Of a DNA stretch of 7,780 nucleotides, positions 1 to 5,751 are shown in pieces. The notes below the pieces were generated by a model. That model saw only the letters and a program-made list of their open reading frames with translations. It was not told the DNA's origin and searched no databases. Origin of the DNA: Rhodospirillales bacterium (GTDB taxonomy: Bacteria; Pseudomonadota; Alphaproteobacteria; Acetobacterales; Acetobacteraceae); NCBI GenBank assembly GCA_015654825.1, contig JAATGE010000518.1, positions 1 to 7,780 on the forward strand, given 5' to 3'. Position numbers and translations under genes: made by a program. The stretch's first letter is position 1. Every line of letters starts with the position of its first letter.

Positions 1-1
1 C

Positions 2-973
2 GCCACGGCCCCCCTGCCGCCGGTCCCCGATGAGGCGGCGCCCCCGCCCGACCAGGCCGATCCCGTCACCGACGCGGAACTGCAACAGAAGCTCGCCAAC
101 CTGCCGCAGCCGCCGGTCCCGCCGCTGCCGCCGATCGTCGCCGCCTTCTACACCGCCGTCGACACCGGCGACGCCGTGAAGGTCGCCGCCAGCGGCACCA
201 ACGCCGCACTGCCGGCCCCGCTCGCCGCCGATGCGACCTATTTCGTCATCAAGCGCGCCGCCAACGAAATCGCGCTCGCCGCCAGCGCCGCGGACGCGAC
301 GGCGGGCACCGCCATTACGCTGCAAGGCGCCGGCGCCGGCACCCAGAAAATCACCGTCGCCGTGGCCCATAACGGCCAGACCAACCTCACCAGCGATTTT
401 TCCGTCAAGCTCCCCGGCACCGTGAAACTGCTGCCCGGCGGTGTCGCGCCGCCGGCCGGCATCATGGGCGTGCTCGGCGTGCCGGACGTCATGCGCGCCA
501 GCAGCGACGCCCAGGCGGTGGACAAGGTAATAGGCGCGCGCAAGGAAAAGCTGCAGCTTCAGGCGCAGCGCGCCGAGGCCAACTGGCGCGAGATGCAGCA
601 ATCGTTGCAGAACGAAGCGCCGCGCCTGACGCGCGACCAGGCACTGGCCCGCGAGCGCGCGCTGCAGGACCGCGTGCGCACCGACCGCCGCCAGTTGCAG
701 GAACGCCAGCGTATCATTCAGGAAGCGGCCGAGGTCGCCCTCGGCCAGATCGAGCGCACGCTGATCCAGATCATTCGCCAGGTCGCGGAAAGCCGCGGCA
801 TGAACCTGGTGCTGCACCGCAGCCAGGTCGCGCTGAACGTGCAGGAATTCGACATCACCGACGCGGTGGTGGCGCAACTCAACAAGGCGCTGCCGACGGT
901 GCAGATCCCCGCCGACAACGTAGATCCCGCAACGCTCCCCAAGGACTGGGGCTCCCCGGTTGCCGCGAAATAA
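2..973 (+). CDS. skp: OmpH/Skp-family periplasmic chaperone, 5' partial, with an extra N-terminal module
   Basis: Periplasmic chaperone of the OmpH/Skp family, which holds unfolded outer-membrane proteins on their way to the BAM complex. The frame is open to the window edge, so the start codon and signal peptide lie upstream; an in-frame GTG at 176 is internal and unlikely to be the start. In the 323 visible residues (numbered from base 2), 1-47 are proline/alanine-rich. Residues about 49-120 are a beta-rich Gly/Ala/Thr module (see findings). The OmpH core starts near 153 with GIMGVLGVPDVMRAS, continues as a charged Gln/Arg/Glu-rich coiled coil (about 172-262) and closes with the family ending GMNLVLHRSQVALNVQEFDI and the LNKALPTV segment (to about 300). 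This core looks complete. Being upstream of lpxD, it matches the usual bamA-skp-lpxD-fabZ-lpxA order. Family assignment is firm; the function of the N-terminal part is unknown. Confidence 0.88.
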   Translation, partial: ATAPLPPVPDEAAPPPDQADPVTDAELQQKLANLPQPPVPPLPPIVAAFYTAVDTGDAVKVAASGTNAALPAPLAADATYFVIKRAANEIALAASAADATAGTAITLQGAGAGTQKITVAVAHNGQTNLTSDFSVKLPGTVKLLPGGVAPPAGIMGVLGVPDVMRASSDAQAVDKVIGARKEKLQLQAQRAEANWREMQQSLQNEAPRLTRDQALARERALQDRVRTDRRQLQERQRIIQEAAEVALGQIERTLIQIIRQVAESRGMNLVLHRSQVALNVQEFDITDAVVAQLNKALPTVQIPADNVDPATLPKDWGSPVAAK

Positions 974-997
974 ACATCGAAAAACGAAGGCCAAGTA

Positions 998-1066
998 ACA
1001 AAAGTTTTTTGGTTCTTTTTTTCAAAAAAGAACGTTCTTTTTGAAAAAAGAACCAAAAACTTTTGT
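998..1066. terminator. AT-rich near-perfect palindrome, probable bidirectional terminator or dispersed repeat
   Basis: The left arm (998-1033) and right arm (1034-1066) are reverse complements except for three one-base length differences in A/T runs, with essentially no loop. The arms contain ACAAAAG, GGTTC and GAAC blocks separated by T or A runs. It starts 25 bases after the skp stop and ends 54 bases before lpxD. RNA from either strand would form a very long hairpin carrying U-runs, which suits termination or attenuation between skp and lpxD. It contrasts sharply with the GC-rich surroundings. The terminator role is inferred; a dispersed repeat is equally possible. Confidence 0.6.
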
Positions 1067-1119
1067 AACCTGTCCCTCATTCGCCATTGGCCCTGGGGCC
1101 TAAGACGGAGACACACCGC

Positions 1120-2175
1120 ATGCGGGACCAGCTGGGTGATCCGAGGTTTTTCCTGCGTGCCGGCCCCTTCAGCCTAGCCCAGGTTGCGGCCGCCGCCGGC
1201 GCCGAAGCCCCGCCCGCGGCCCAGGAGCGCGAGCTGACCGGTGTCGCGCCGCTGCAGAACGCCGGCCCCGCCGAAGTCAGTTTCCTGCACAACAGGAAGT
1301 ACCTCCCCAGCCTCGAACAGACCGGCGCCGGCGCCGTTATCGTCGCGAACGAATTTGCCGCCAGGATCCCCCCCGGCGTCGCCGCCCTGGTCACCGACGA
1401 CCCCCACGCCGGCTGGGCCCGTGTCGCCGCCCTCTTTCATCCAGTGCCCCCCATGGTGCCCGGCGTGCACCCCAGCGCCATCGTCGACCCGACGGCCGAA
1501 ATCGACGCCGCGGCGGAAGTCGGCCCGCTGGCCGTGATCGGCGCGCGGGCCATCATCGGTCCCGGCTGCCGCATCGGCGCCGGCGCCGTGATCGGCCCCG
1601 GCGTCGTCATGGGGCGCGACTGCCGCGTCGGCCCGCTGGCCAGCGTCACCCACGCCCTGCTGGGCGACCGCGTGTACATCTACCCTGGCGCCCGCATCGG
1701 CCAGGACGGCTTCGGTTTCGCCATGACGCGGCAGGGCTTCCTGACGGTGCCGCAACTCGGCCGCGTCATCCTGGAGGACGACGTCGAAATCGGCGCCAAC
1801 TCCAGCGTCGATCGCGGTGCCGCGCTCGATACCGTCATCGGCGCCGGTTCCCGCCTGGATAATCTGGTGCAGATCGGTCACAATGTCCGGCTCGGGCGCT
1901 GCTGCGTCGTCGTCGGCCAGGCCGGCATTTCCGGCAGCACCGTGTTGGAGGACTTCGTCCAGGTCGGGGCCCAGGCGGGCCTCACCGGGCACTTGAGAAT
2001 AGGGACGAGGGCGCGTATCGGCGCGCAGGCGGGCATCATGTCGGACGTGGAGGCCGGTGCCGAGGTGGTGGGCAGTCCCGCCATGCCGGTGCGGGAGTTC
2101 TTCCGCAATGTGGCCGTGCTGCGGCGCCTGGCGCGCAAACCTGTTGGAAAAGCCGATGGACGGAACGACACCTGA
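1120..2175 (+). CDS. lpxD: UDP-3-O-(3-hydroxyacyl)glucosamine N-acyltransferase
   Basis: Cytoplasmic acyltransferase that adds the second 3-hydroxyacyl chain, from acyl-ACP, to the 2-amino group of UDP-3-O-acyl-glucosamine in lipid A synthesis. The 351-residue protein has the usual length. An N-terminal uridine-binding domain (about 1-110) is followed by a left-handed beta-helix of hexapeptide repeats (about 115-315) and a C-terminal helix (REFFRNVAVLRRLARK). Family signatures are GARIGQDGFGFAM (190-202), ANSSVDRGALD-like sequence at 226-237 and LDNLVQIGHNV (247-256), where H254 matches the catalytic histidine (E. coli H239). I chose ATG 1120 because GGAG at 1107-1110 lies 9 bases upstream; an in-frame TTG at 1087 would add 11 residues but lacks a good ribosome site. 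It overlaps fabZ by 20 bases, implying co-translation. Confidence 0.96.
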   Translation: MRDQLGDPRFFLRAGPFSLAQVAAAAGAEAPPAAQERELTGVAPLQNAGPAEVSFLHNRKYLPSLEQTGAGAVIVANEFAARIPPGVAALVTDDPHAGWARVAALFHPVPPMVPGVHPSAIVDPTAEIDAAAEVGPLAVIGARAIIGPGCRIGAGAVIGPGVVMGRDCRVGPLASVTHALLGDRVYIYPGARIGQDGFGFAMTRQGFLTVPQLGRVILEDDVEIGANSSVDRGAALDTVIGAGSRLDNLVQIGHNVRLGRCCVVVGQAGISGSTVLEDFVQVGAQAGLTGHLRIGTRARIGAQAGIMSDVEAGAEVVGSPAMPVREFFRNVAVLRRLARKPVGKADGRNDT

Positions 2176-2680
2176 ACCCAAGCCCACGGAAACCCCGGGG
2201 ACCGGTGCGACCGAAATCGCCATGCTCGATGTCGCCCGCATCATGCAGGCGATCCCGCACCGCTATCCGTTCCTGCTGATCGATCGCATGGTCGATGTGG
2301 TGCTGAACCACTCCGCCGTCGGCGTGAAGAACGTCTCCGTCAACGAGCATTTCTTCCAGGGCCATTTCCCCGGCCACCCGGTGATGCCCGGCGTGCTGAT
2401 CATCGAGGCGATGGCGCAGACCGCGGCGGTGCTGGTGGTCGAAACGCTGGGCCCGGCCTCCGCCGGCCGGCTGGTCTATTTCATGTCCATCGAGAACGCC
2501 AAGTTCCGCCGCCCGGTTGCGCCCGGCGACCAGTTGCGCATCCACATCCTGAAAGACCGGCAGCGCGGCAACGTGTGGAAATTCTCCGCCGTCGCCCGCG
2601 TAGACGGCATCTCCGTGGCCGAAGCCACCTACACGGCCATGATCATGGAACGCGCCGCCCCGGCGCTGGGTGTGGCGTGA
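2156..2680 (+). CDS. fabZ: 3-hydroxyacyl-[acyl-carrier-protein] dehydratase
   Basis: Hot-dog-fold dehydratase that converts 3-hydroxyacyl-ACP to trans-2-enoyl-ACP in type II fatty acid synthesis. It draws on the same 3-hydroxyacyl-ACP pool that LpxA and LpxD use, so its linkage to them is functional. The 174-residue product shows IPHRYPFLLIDRMVD (33-47) and the active-site block FQGHFPGHPVMPGVLIIEAM (67-86), with H70 and E84 in the catalytic positions. ATG 2156 lies inside the end of lpxD (20-base overlap) with a modest TTGGAAAA site upstream. It gives a Pro/Thr-rich leader of about 22 residues before the conserved domain. An alternative in-frame ATG at 2222 would give a product nearer the common FabZ length, so the exact start is less certain than the identity. 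Confidence 0.95.
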   Translation: MDGTTPEPKPTETPGTGATEIAMLDVARIMQAIPHRYPFLLIDRMVDVVLNHSAVGVKNVSVNEHFFQGHFPGHPVMPGVLIIEAMAQTAAVLVVETLGPASAGRLVYFMSIENAKFRRPVAPGDQLRIHILKDRQRGNVWKFSAVARVDGISVAEATYTAMIMERAAPALGVA

Positions 2681-2690
2681 TGAGTGCCTC

Positions 2691-2735
2691 AAGGAAGGCC
2701 AGGGCTCTGCCCTGGCAGAGCCCCTGGCCTTCCTT
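2691..2735. terminator. GC-rich hairpin after fabZ (short form of a dispersed repeat)
   Basis: The left arm 2691-2711 and right arm 2714-2735 are complementary over about 21 base pairs with one bulged base, starting 11 bases after the fabZ stop. It is built from two smaller self-complementary blocks (CCAGGGC-TCT-GCCCTGG and its mirror). The same arm sequence forms the outer ends of the large palindrome at 5528-5706. No U-tract follows, so it may pause, stabilise the 3' end or act as an extragenic palindrome rather than a classical intrinsic terminator. Confidence 0.6.
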
Positions 2736-2769
2736 ACCCCTCTCGTAACCCGCGGCAAAATCCCGTGAA

Positions 2770-2798
2770 TTGGCCCGGGCCGCCGAGTTCCCTAGGGT
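2770..2798 (+). promoter_or_regulatory. Possible sigma-70-type promoter for lpxA
   Basis: TTGGCC (2770-2775) and TAGGGT (2793-2798) are separated by exactly 17 bases and sit between the post-fabZ hairpin and lpxA, about 40 bases before the start codon. They match consensus at 4/6 and 3/6 positions, including the most conserved first two and last bases of the -10 box. In such GC-rich DNA chance matches are common, so this is only a candidate. It would explain how lpxA is expressed if the hairpin at 2691-2735 reduces read-through. Confidence 0.3.
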
Positions 2799-2837
2799 GA
2801 CCACACCGCCTGCGCGCCAAAGGAGTCGGGAGCCGCG

Positions 2838-3701
2838 ATGGATCACGTGTCGATGTTTGCCGCGCCGGCGTCGGTGACCGGCGCCAACATCCACCCCACC
2901 GCCATCGTGGCCCCGGGCGCGCGCATCGCGCCGGACGCCTCGGTCGGCCCCTGGTGCAGCGTCGGCGCCGACGTGGAGCTGCAGAGCGGCGCCCGCCTGA
3001 TCAGCCACGTCGCCATCGACGGCCACACCGTCATCGGCCCCGAAGTGCTGGTCTACCCATTCTGCACCATCGGCCTGCCGCCGCAGGACCTGAAGTACAA
3101 GGGCGAACCCACCGAGACCCTGATCGGCGCCCGCACCCAGATCCGCGAGCACTGCACCATTCACCGCGGCACCGTCACCGGCACCGGCGTCACCCGCGTC
3201 GGCGCCGATTGCCTGCTGATGGCCGTCGTGCACGTCGCCCACGATTGCGCGCTCGGCGACGGCGTCATCGTCGCCAACAACGTCGTCATGGGCGGCCATG
3301 TAACGATCGGCGACAACGCCGTGATCGGCGGCGCCTCGGCATTGCACCAGTTCGTCCGCATCGGCCGCGGCGCCATGGTCGGCGGCGTCTCCGGCGTCGA
3401 AGCCGACGTCGTACCGTTCGCCACCGTGCTCGGCAACCGCGCCTATCTGTCCGGCCTGAACCTGATCGGCCTGAAGCGCCGCGGCGTGGACCGCGCCGGC
3501 CTGCACCGCCTGCGCACCGTTTTTCGAACGCTGTTCATTGGCGATGGCAGCGGCGAGGTTTTTTCCGACCGCGTCGCGCGCATGCGTGCCCAGGCCGAAG
3601 ATCCCCTCGTCCTGGAATTGCTCGATTTTATCGAAGCGCCGAGCCGCCGCGGCCTGATCCGCCACACCGCGAAACGGCTGGATGACGAGGAGCCGGCGTG
3701 A
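2838..3701 (+). CDS. lpxA: Acyl-ACP:UDP-N-acetylglucosamine O-acyltransferase
   Basis: First enzyme of lipid A synthesis: transfers a 3-hydroxyacyl chain from ACP to the 3-OH of UDP-GlcNAc in the cytoplasm as a homotrimer. The 287-residue product has the hexapeptide-repeat beta-helix from about 18 (NIHPTAIVAPGARI) to 195, and a helical C-terminal domain after SGLNLIGLKRRG (205-216). Conserved residues are visible: catalytic H135 in VHVAHDC, plus H132, H154 and H170 (LHQFVRIG). The ruler position equivalent to E. coli G173 is also glycine (G183 in MVGGVSG), which by E. coli/Pseudomonas precedent favours a long acyl chain of about C14 rather than C10; this is inference. ATG 2838 is preceded by AAAGGAG (2819-2825, 12 bases away) and GGGAG (2828-2832, 5 bases away). 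The protein is somewhat longer than the common 255-265 residues at both ends. Confidence 0.96.
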   Translation: MDHVSMFAAPASVTGANIHPTAIVAPGARIAPDASVGPWCSVGADVELQSGARLISHVAIDGHTVIGPEVLVYPFCTIGLPPQDLKYKGEPTETLIGARTQIREHCTIHRGTVTGTGVTRVGADCLLMAVVHVAHDCALGDGVIVANNVVMGGHVTIGDNAVIGGASALHQFVRIGRGAMVGGVSGVEADVVPFATVLGNRAYLSGLNLIGLKRRGVDRAGLHRLRTVFRTLFIGDGSGEVFSDRVARMRAQAEDPLVLELLDFIEAPSRRGLIRHTAKRLDDEEPA

Positions 3702-3817
3702 CAGCGTCGCCGGCCGATGCAGTCAACGCACGCCACCTCCCGAAGTCGCGCTGTATCCAGCGCAACCGTTCGAAGTCGCCTGGGATGTCCCAAATTATTG
3801 AACGAACCTGGAATTAA
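3698..3817 (+). other. Orphan 39-codon reading frame coupled to the lpxA stop
   Basis: A GTG at 3698 overlaps the lpxA stop in a GTGA arrangement, with GAGGAG (3687-3692) 5 bases upstream, which is a strong ribosome site. The frame runs only 39 codons before TAA at 3815-3817. The N-terminal peptide reads MTASPADA. This is how a coupled downstream gene would normally begin, and lpxI commonly follows lpxA. I see two possible explanations: the abandoned start of lpxI, cut off by inserted or rearranged DNA, or chance. It is not in frame with lpxI. I do not claim a functional peptide. Confidence 0.25.
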
Positions 3818-3836
3818 TGAACGAGCCGGGAGTTAA
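3799..3836. repeat. Two tandem copies of a 19-base unit
   Basis: Units 3799-3817 and 3818-3836 follow the pattern TGAACGARCCKGGARTTAA and match at 16 of 19 positions. A truncated third start (TGATCAA) follows. The repeat is in the lower-GC interval between lpxA and lpxI. It could be a paired protein-binding site or a simple local duplication; nothing in the sequence decides between them. Confidence 0.5.
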
Positions 3837-3906
3837 TGATCAATACTGGCAACTCCAGCGCCGATCCGCCGTTGCGGTCAGCCTCGTTCGCCCCGCGCGC
3901 GGCCGA

Positions 3907-4119
3907 TCAATGCAGGCGGCTGCGCCAAACACTATTACTATTCGCGCAGTTTTCTGACAGCGCGGCAGATACGGCTTTCTGGATCGCCAACCGGGTAAGC
4001 TGCAAATTCAACGACGACGCCTCATCCGCGAGCGCGCGCAAGCATTGCAAAATGCCGTTGGCGCTGGCGGCAACGACGTCATCATCGAGAATTGCAGTGG
4101 AAATCCTGGGCAGTGCCAT
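3907..4119 (-). CDS. Small hypothetical protein, 70 residues
   Basis: I do not recognise this product. It is divergent from lpxI and convergent with lpxA. Its start ATG (complement of 4117-4119) is preceded on its strand by GGGAG, complement of 4127-4131, with a 7-base spacer: the best ribosome site in this interval. The sequence begins MALPRISTAILDDDVVAASA, then reads as likely amphipathic helices (ILQCLRALADEASSLNLQL and LAIQKAVSAALSE). There is no signal peptide and no obvious membrane segment. Its codons are much less C/G-biased at position 3 than those of the lipid A genes, consistent with recent acquisition or with non-coding sequence. No convincing promoter or terminator was seen. It may be a real small gene; overlapping frames on the other strand are less convincing because they lack equally good start signals. 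Confidence 0.4.
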   Translation of the reverse strand: MALPRISTAILDDDVVAASANGILQCLRALADEASSLNLQLTRLAIQKAVSAALSENCANSNSVWRSRLH

Positions 4120-4272
4120 GGAATGGCTCCCGTGAACGTTTCGCCACGGAATGCAGCGAACTCAACCGTATGCTTTCGACCCGGCACGGCAAGCGCAAAG
4201 GCATTGTCTTGACGAAATATAAATCCCGCTGTGTCGGCATTTTCCCACGCCAGCCCTGCGGACATCGCCTCG

Positions 4273-5127
4273 ATGTCCGGTGAACCGCGGCCCCCGCTCG
4301 GCATTCTCGCCGGCGGCGGCCCTTTCCCCGGCCAGGTCGCGGCCGCGTCCCGCGCCGCCGGCCGCCCCGTTTTCATTGTGGGCTTCGAGGACTTTGCCGA
4401 TCCGGCCGTCATCGGCGCCTATCCGCACGCCTATGTGCGCCTCGGCGCCGCCGGCCGCACGCTCGCCCTGCTGCGCGAGCATCAATGCCACGAAATTGTT
4501 CTCGTCGGCCCCGTCAAACGCCCCAGCCTGCTCGACCTGCGCCCCGATTTCGAAGGCACCCGCATCCTCGCCCGCATCGGCCGCGCCGCCTGGTCCGGCG
4601 ACGACGGCCTGCTCGCCGCCATCGTCCGCGTCCTCGCCGAAGAAGGTTTTTCCGTGCTCGGCGCCCACGAAATCCTCACCGCCTCGGTCGCCCAGCAAGG
4701 CGCCCTCGGCGCCCGCGCGCCAGACCCCCAGGCACTCGCCGATATCGAGCGCGGCATCGCCGTGGTGCGCGCCCTCGGCGCGCTCGACGTCGGCCAGGGC
4801 TGCGTCGTCCAGCAAGGCTTCGTGCTCGCCGTCGAAGCCGCCGAAGGCACCGACCGCATGCTGGCCCGCGTCGCCCCGCTCGCCGTGCCCGGCCCCGGCG
4901 GCGTGCTGGTAAAACTGACAAAGCCGGGCCAGGAACGCCGCGCCGACATGCCCACCATCGGCCCCCGCACCGTCACCGCCGCGGCCGAAGCCGGCCTGCG
5001 CGGCATCGCCTGCGAAGCCGGCGGCACCCTGCTGCCCGATCGCGCCGCCTGCATCGCCGAAGCCGACCGCCTGGGGCTTTTCCTCTACGGCATCGATCCC
5101 GATCTAGCAGCCGGTCAAGGAGACTGA
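4273..5127 (+). CDS. lpxI: UDP-2,3-diacylglucosamine pyrophosphatase, LpxI type
   Basis: Hydrolyses UDP-2,3-diacylglucosamine to lipid X (2,3-diacyl-GlcN-1-phosphate) and UMP; LpxI is the alphaproteobacterial counterpart of LpxH. From ATG 4273 the product has 284 residues, a usual length. It begins with [16 protein letters not shown] (N-terminal Rossmann-like domain) and carries [16 protein letters not shown], then the C-terminal domain motifs [24 protein letters not shown] and [20 protein letters not shown]. The aspartate in [10 protein letters not shown] lies in the region where an essential aspartate was described for Caulobacter LpxI. An in-frame GTG at 4231 would add 14 residues; neither start has a strong ribosome site, and I prefer 4273 by family length. 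That weak start is odd beside the strong, unused site at the lpxA stop. gloA follows 5 bases after the stop. Confidence 0.92.
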   Translation: MSGEPRPPLGILAGGGPFPGQVAAASRAAGRPVFIVGFEDFADPAVIGAYPHAYVRLGAAGRTLALLREHQCHEIVLVGPVKRPSLLDLRPDFEGTRILARIGRAAWSGDDGLLAAIVRVLAEEGFSVLGAHEILTASVAQQGALGARAPDPQALADIERGIAVVRALGALDVGQGCVVQQGFVLAVEAAEGTDRMLARVAPLAVPGPGGVLVKLTKPGQERRADMPTIGPRTVTAAAEAGLRGIACEAGGTLLPDRAACIAEADRLGLFLYGIDPDLAAGQGD

Positions 5128-5132
5128 ATTCC

Positions 5133-5528
5133 ATGCACGGAAAATTCCTGCACACCATGCTGCGCGTCTACGACCTCGATCGCAGCATTGCCTTCTATCG
5201 CGACCTGCTCGGCATGAAGGAACTGCGCCGCACCGAAGTCCCGGCCGGCCGCTACACCCTTGTCTTCATGGGCTACGCCAGTAACGAAGAAGGCCAGGCC
5301 GAAATCGAACTGACCCACAACTGGGACCAGCCCGCGCCCTACGACCTCGGCACCGCCTTCGGCCACCTCGCCGTCGGCGTCCCCAACGTCGCCGCCGCCT
5401 GCGAAACCGTCCGCCAAGGCGGCGGCCGCGTCACCCGCGAGGCCGGCCCGGTAAAGTTCGGCACCACGGTGATTGCGTTTGTCGAGGACCCCAACGGTTA
5501 CAAAGTTGAACTGATTGAGCGGAAGTAG
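5133..5528 (+). CDS. gloA: Lactoylglutathione lyase (glyoxalase I)
   Basis: Converts the hemithioacetal of methylglyoxal and glutathione into S-lactoylglutathione in the cytoplasm. The 131-residue protein is a single vicinal-oxygen-chelate unit closely resembling E. coli GlxI. The metal ligands fall where expected: H7 (LHTMLRV), E59 (AEIELTHNW), H78 (GHLAVGV) and E126 (YKVELIE). [20 protein letters not shown] (101-120) is the family signature. The short bacterial form lacking the extra loops usually prefers nickel; that is family knowledge. ATG 5133 has AAGGAG at 5117-5122, 10 bases upstream, inside the end of lpxI, and the gap to lpxI is 5 bases, so the two are surely co-transcribed. Its stop overlaps the first base of the large palindrome. 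Confidence 0.96.
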   Translation: MHGKFLHTMLRVYDLDRSIAFYRDLLGMKELRRTEVPAGRYTLVFMGYASNEEGQAEIELTHNWDQPAPYDLGTAFGHLAVGVPNVAAACETVRQGGGRVTREAGPVKFGTTVIAFVEDPNGYKVELIERK

Positions 5529-5706
5529 AAGGCCAGGGGCTCTGCCCCTGGACCAAGCTGGGGCCTGAGGCCCCAGACCCCCATTCATTGGGGGGAACGG
5601 CGAAGCCAGTAACTATCGCGGATTTTCCAGGCTTCGCCGTTCCCCCCAGAAAATGGGGTCTGGGGCCTACTGGCCCCAGCGGGTCCAGGGCAGAGCCCTG
5701 GCCTTC
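5528..5706. repeat. 179-base composite inverted repeat (long palindrome)
   Basis: The left arm 5528-5607 and right arm 5630-5706 are complementary along nearly their whole length with a few one- to three-base differences, around a 22-base centre (5608-5629). Each arm is modular. The outer block CCAGGGGC-TCT-GCCCCTGG (5533-5551) has a mirror at 5685-5701. The second block CTGGGGCC-TGA-GGCCCCAG (5558-5576) has a mirror at 5660-5679. The inner block is GGGGGGAACGGCGAAGCC, with its complement GGCTTCGCCGTTCCCCCC. Each outer block is itself a hairpin, so the DNA can form either one long stem or several small ones. The outer block also forms the hairpin at 2691-2735. It separates gloA from the YcjX gene and can terminate transcription from both sides. 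No open reading frame of interest lies within. Confidence 0.8.
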
Positions 5707-5716
5707 CTACCCCTTA

Positions 5717-5745
5717 TTGGCCTTTGGCCCCCAACCCCCTAATCC
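5717..5745 (+). promoter_or_regulatory. Possible promoter placing transcription start at the YcjX ATG
   Basis: TTGGCC (5717-5722) is followed after exactly 17 bases by TAATCC (5740-5745). The -35 hexamer and spacing are identical to the lpxA candidate. The -10 match is weak (TA plus nothing else certain). Transcription would start about 7 bases later, at or next to the ATG at 5752, which would give a leaderless mRNA. Tentative. Confidence 0.2.
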
Positions 5746-5751
5746 CTCCCC

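Larger units (their letters stand above)
3702..4272. other. 571-base lower-GC interval between lpxA and lpxI
   Basis: This stretch interrupts an otherwise tightly packed gene cluster. It is richer in A/T than the neighbours, with runs such as CAAATTATTG near 3791 and GAAATATAAAT near 4214. It lacks the strong third-position C/G bias of the flanking genes in every frame. It contains the orphan coupled start (3698), a small stem (3748-3763, GCGCTG/CAGCGC), a repeated CGAAGTCGC at 3741 and 3771, the 19-base tandem repeat, and a candidate - strand small gene (3907-4119). No transposase, integrase or clear terminal inverted repeats were found. The most likely reading is acquired or decayed DNA. 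Confidence 0.55.

Noticed and set aside
1087..1119. TTG at 1087 as the lpxD start
   Set aside because: There is no suitable ribosome site before it, and it would add 11 non-conserved residues. ATG 1120 has GGAG at 9 bases.
1174..2244. 356-codon open frame on the - strand across lpxD
   Set aside because: It is the antisense shadow of lpxD: GC-rich, strongly codon-biased genes leave complementary frames open. The product is Gly/Ala/Asp-rich with no domain, and lpxD is unambiguous.
2643..3665. 340-codon - strand frame across lpxA
   Set aside because: Shadow of lpxA with repetitive Ala/Asp/Gly/His composition and no recognisable motif.
3836..4135. 99-codon + strand frame in the lpxA-lpxI interval
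   Set aside because: It is antisense to the better-supported 70-residue frame, has a GGGAG only 3 bases from the ATG, and its product looks like random composition. It cannot be fully excluded.
4008..4412. 134-codon - strand frame overlapping the start of lpxI
   Set aside because: It begins inside the conserved N-terminal domain of lpxI on the opposite strand and has no recognisable features.
4485..5132. Long + strand arginine/proline-rich extension upstream of gloA
   Set aside because: It is the out-of-frame reading of lpxI. The glyoxalase domain starts exactly at ATG 5133, which has its own ribosome site.
5528..5706. Complete insertion sequence
   Set aside because: The arms are too close together to hold a transposase, no coding frame lies between them, and no target-site duplication is evident at the ends.
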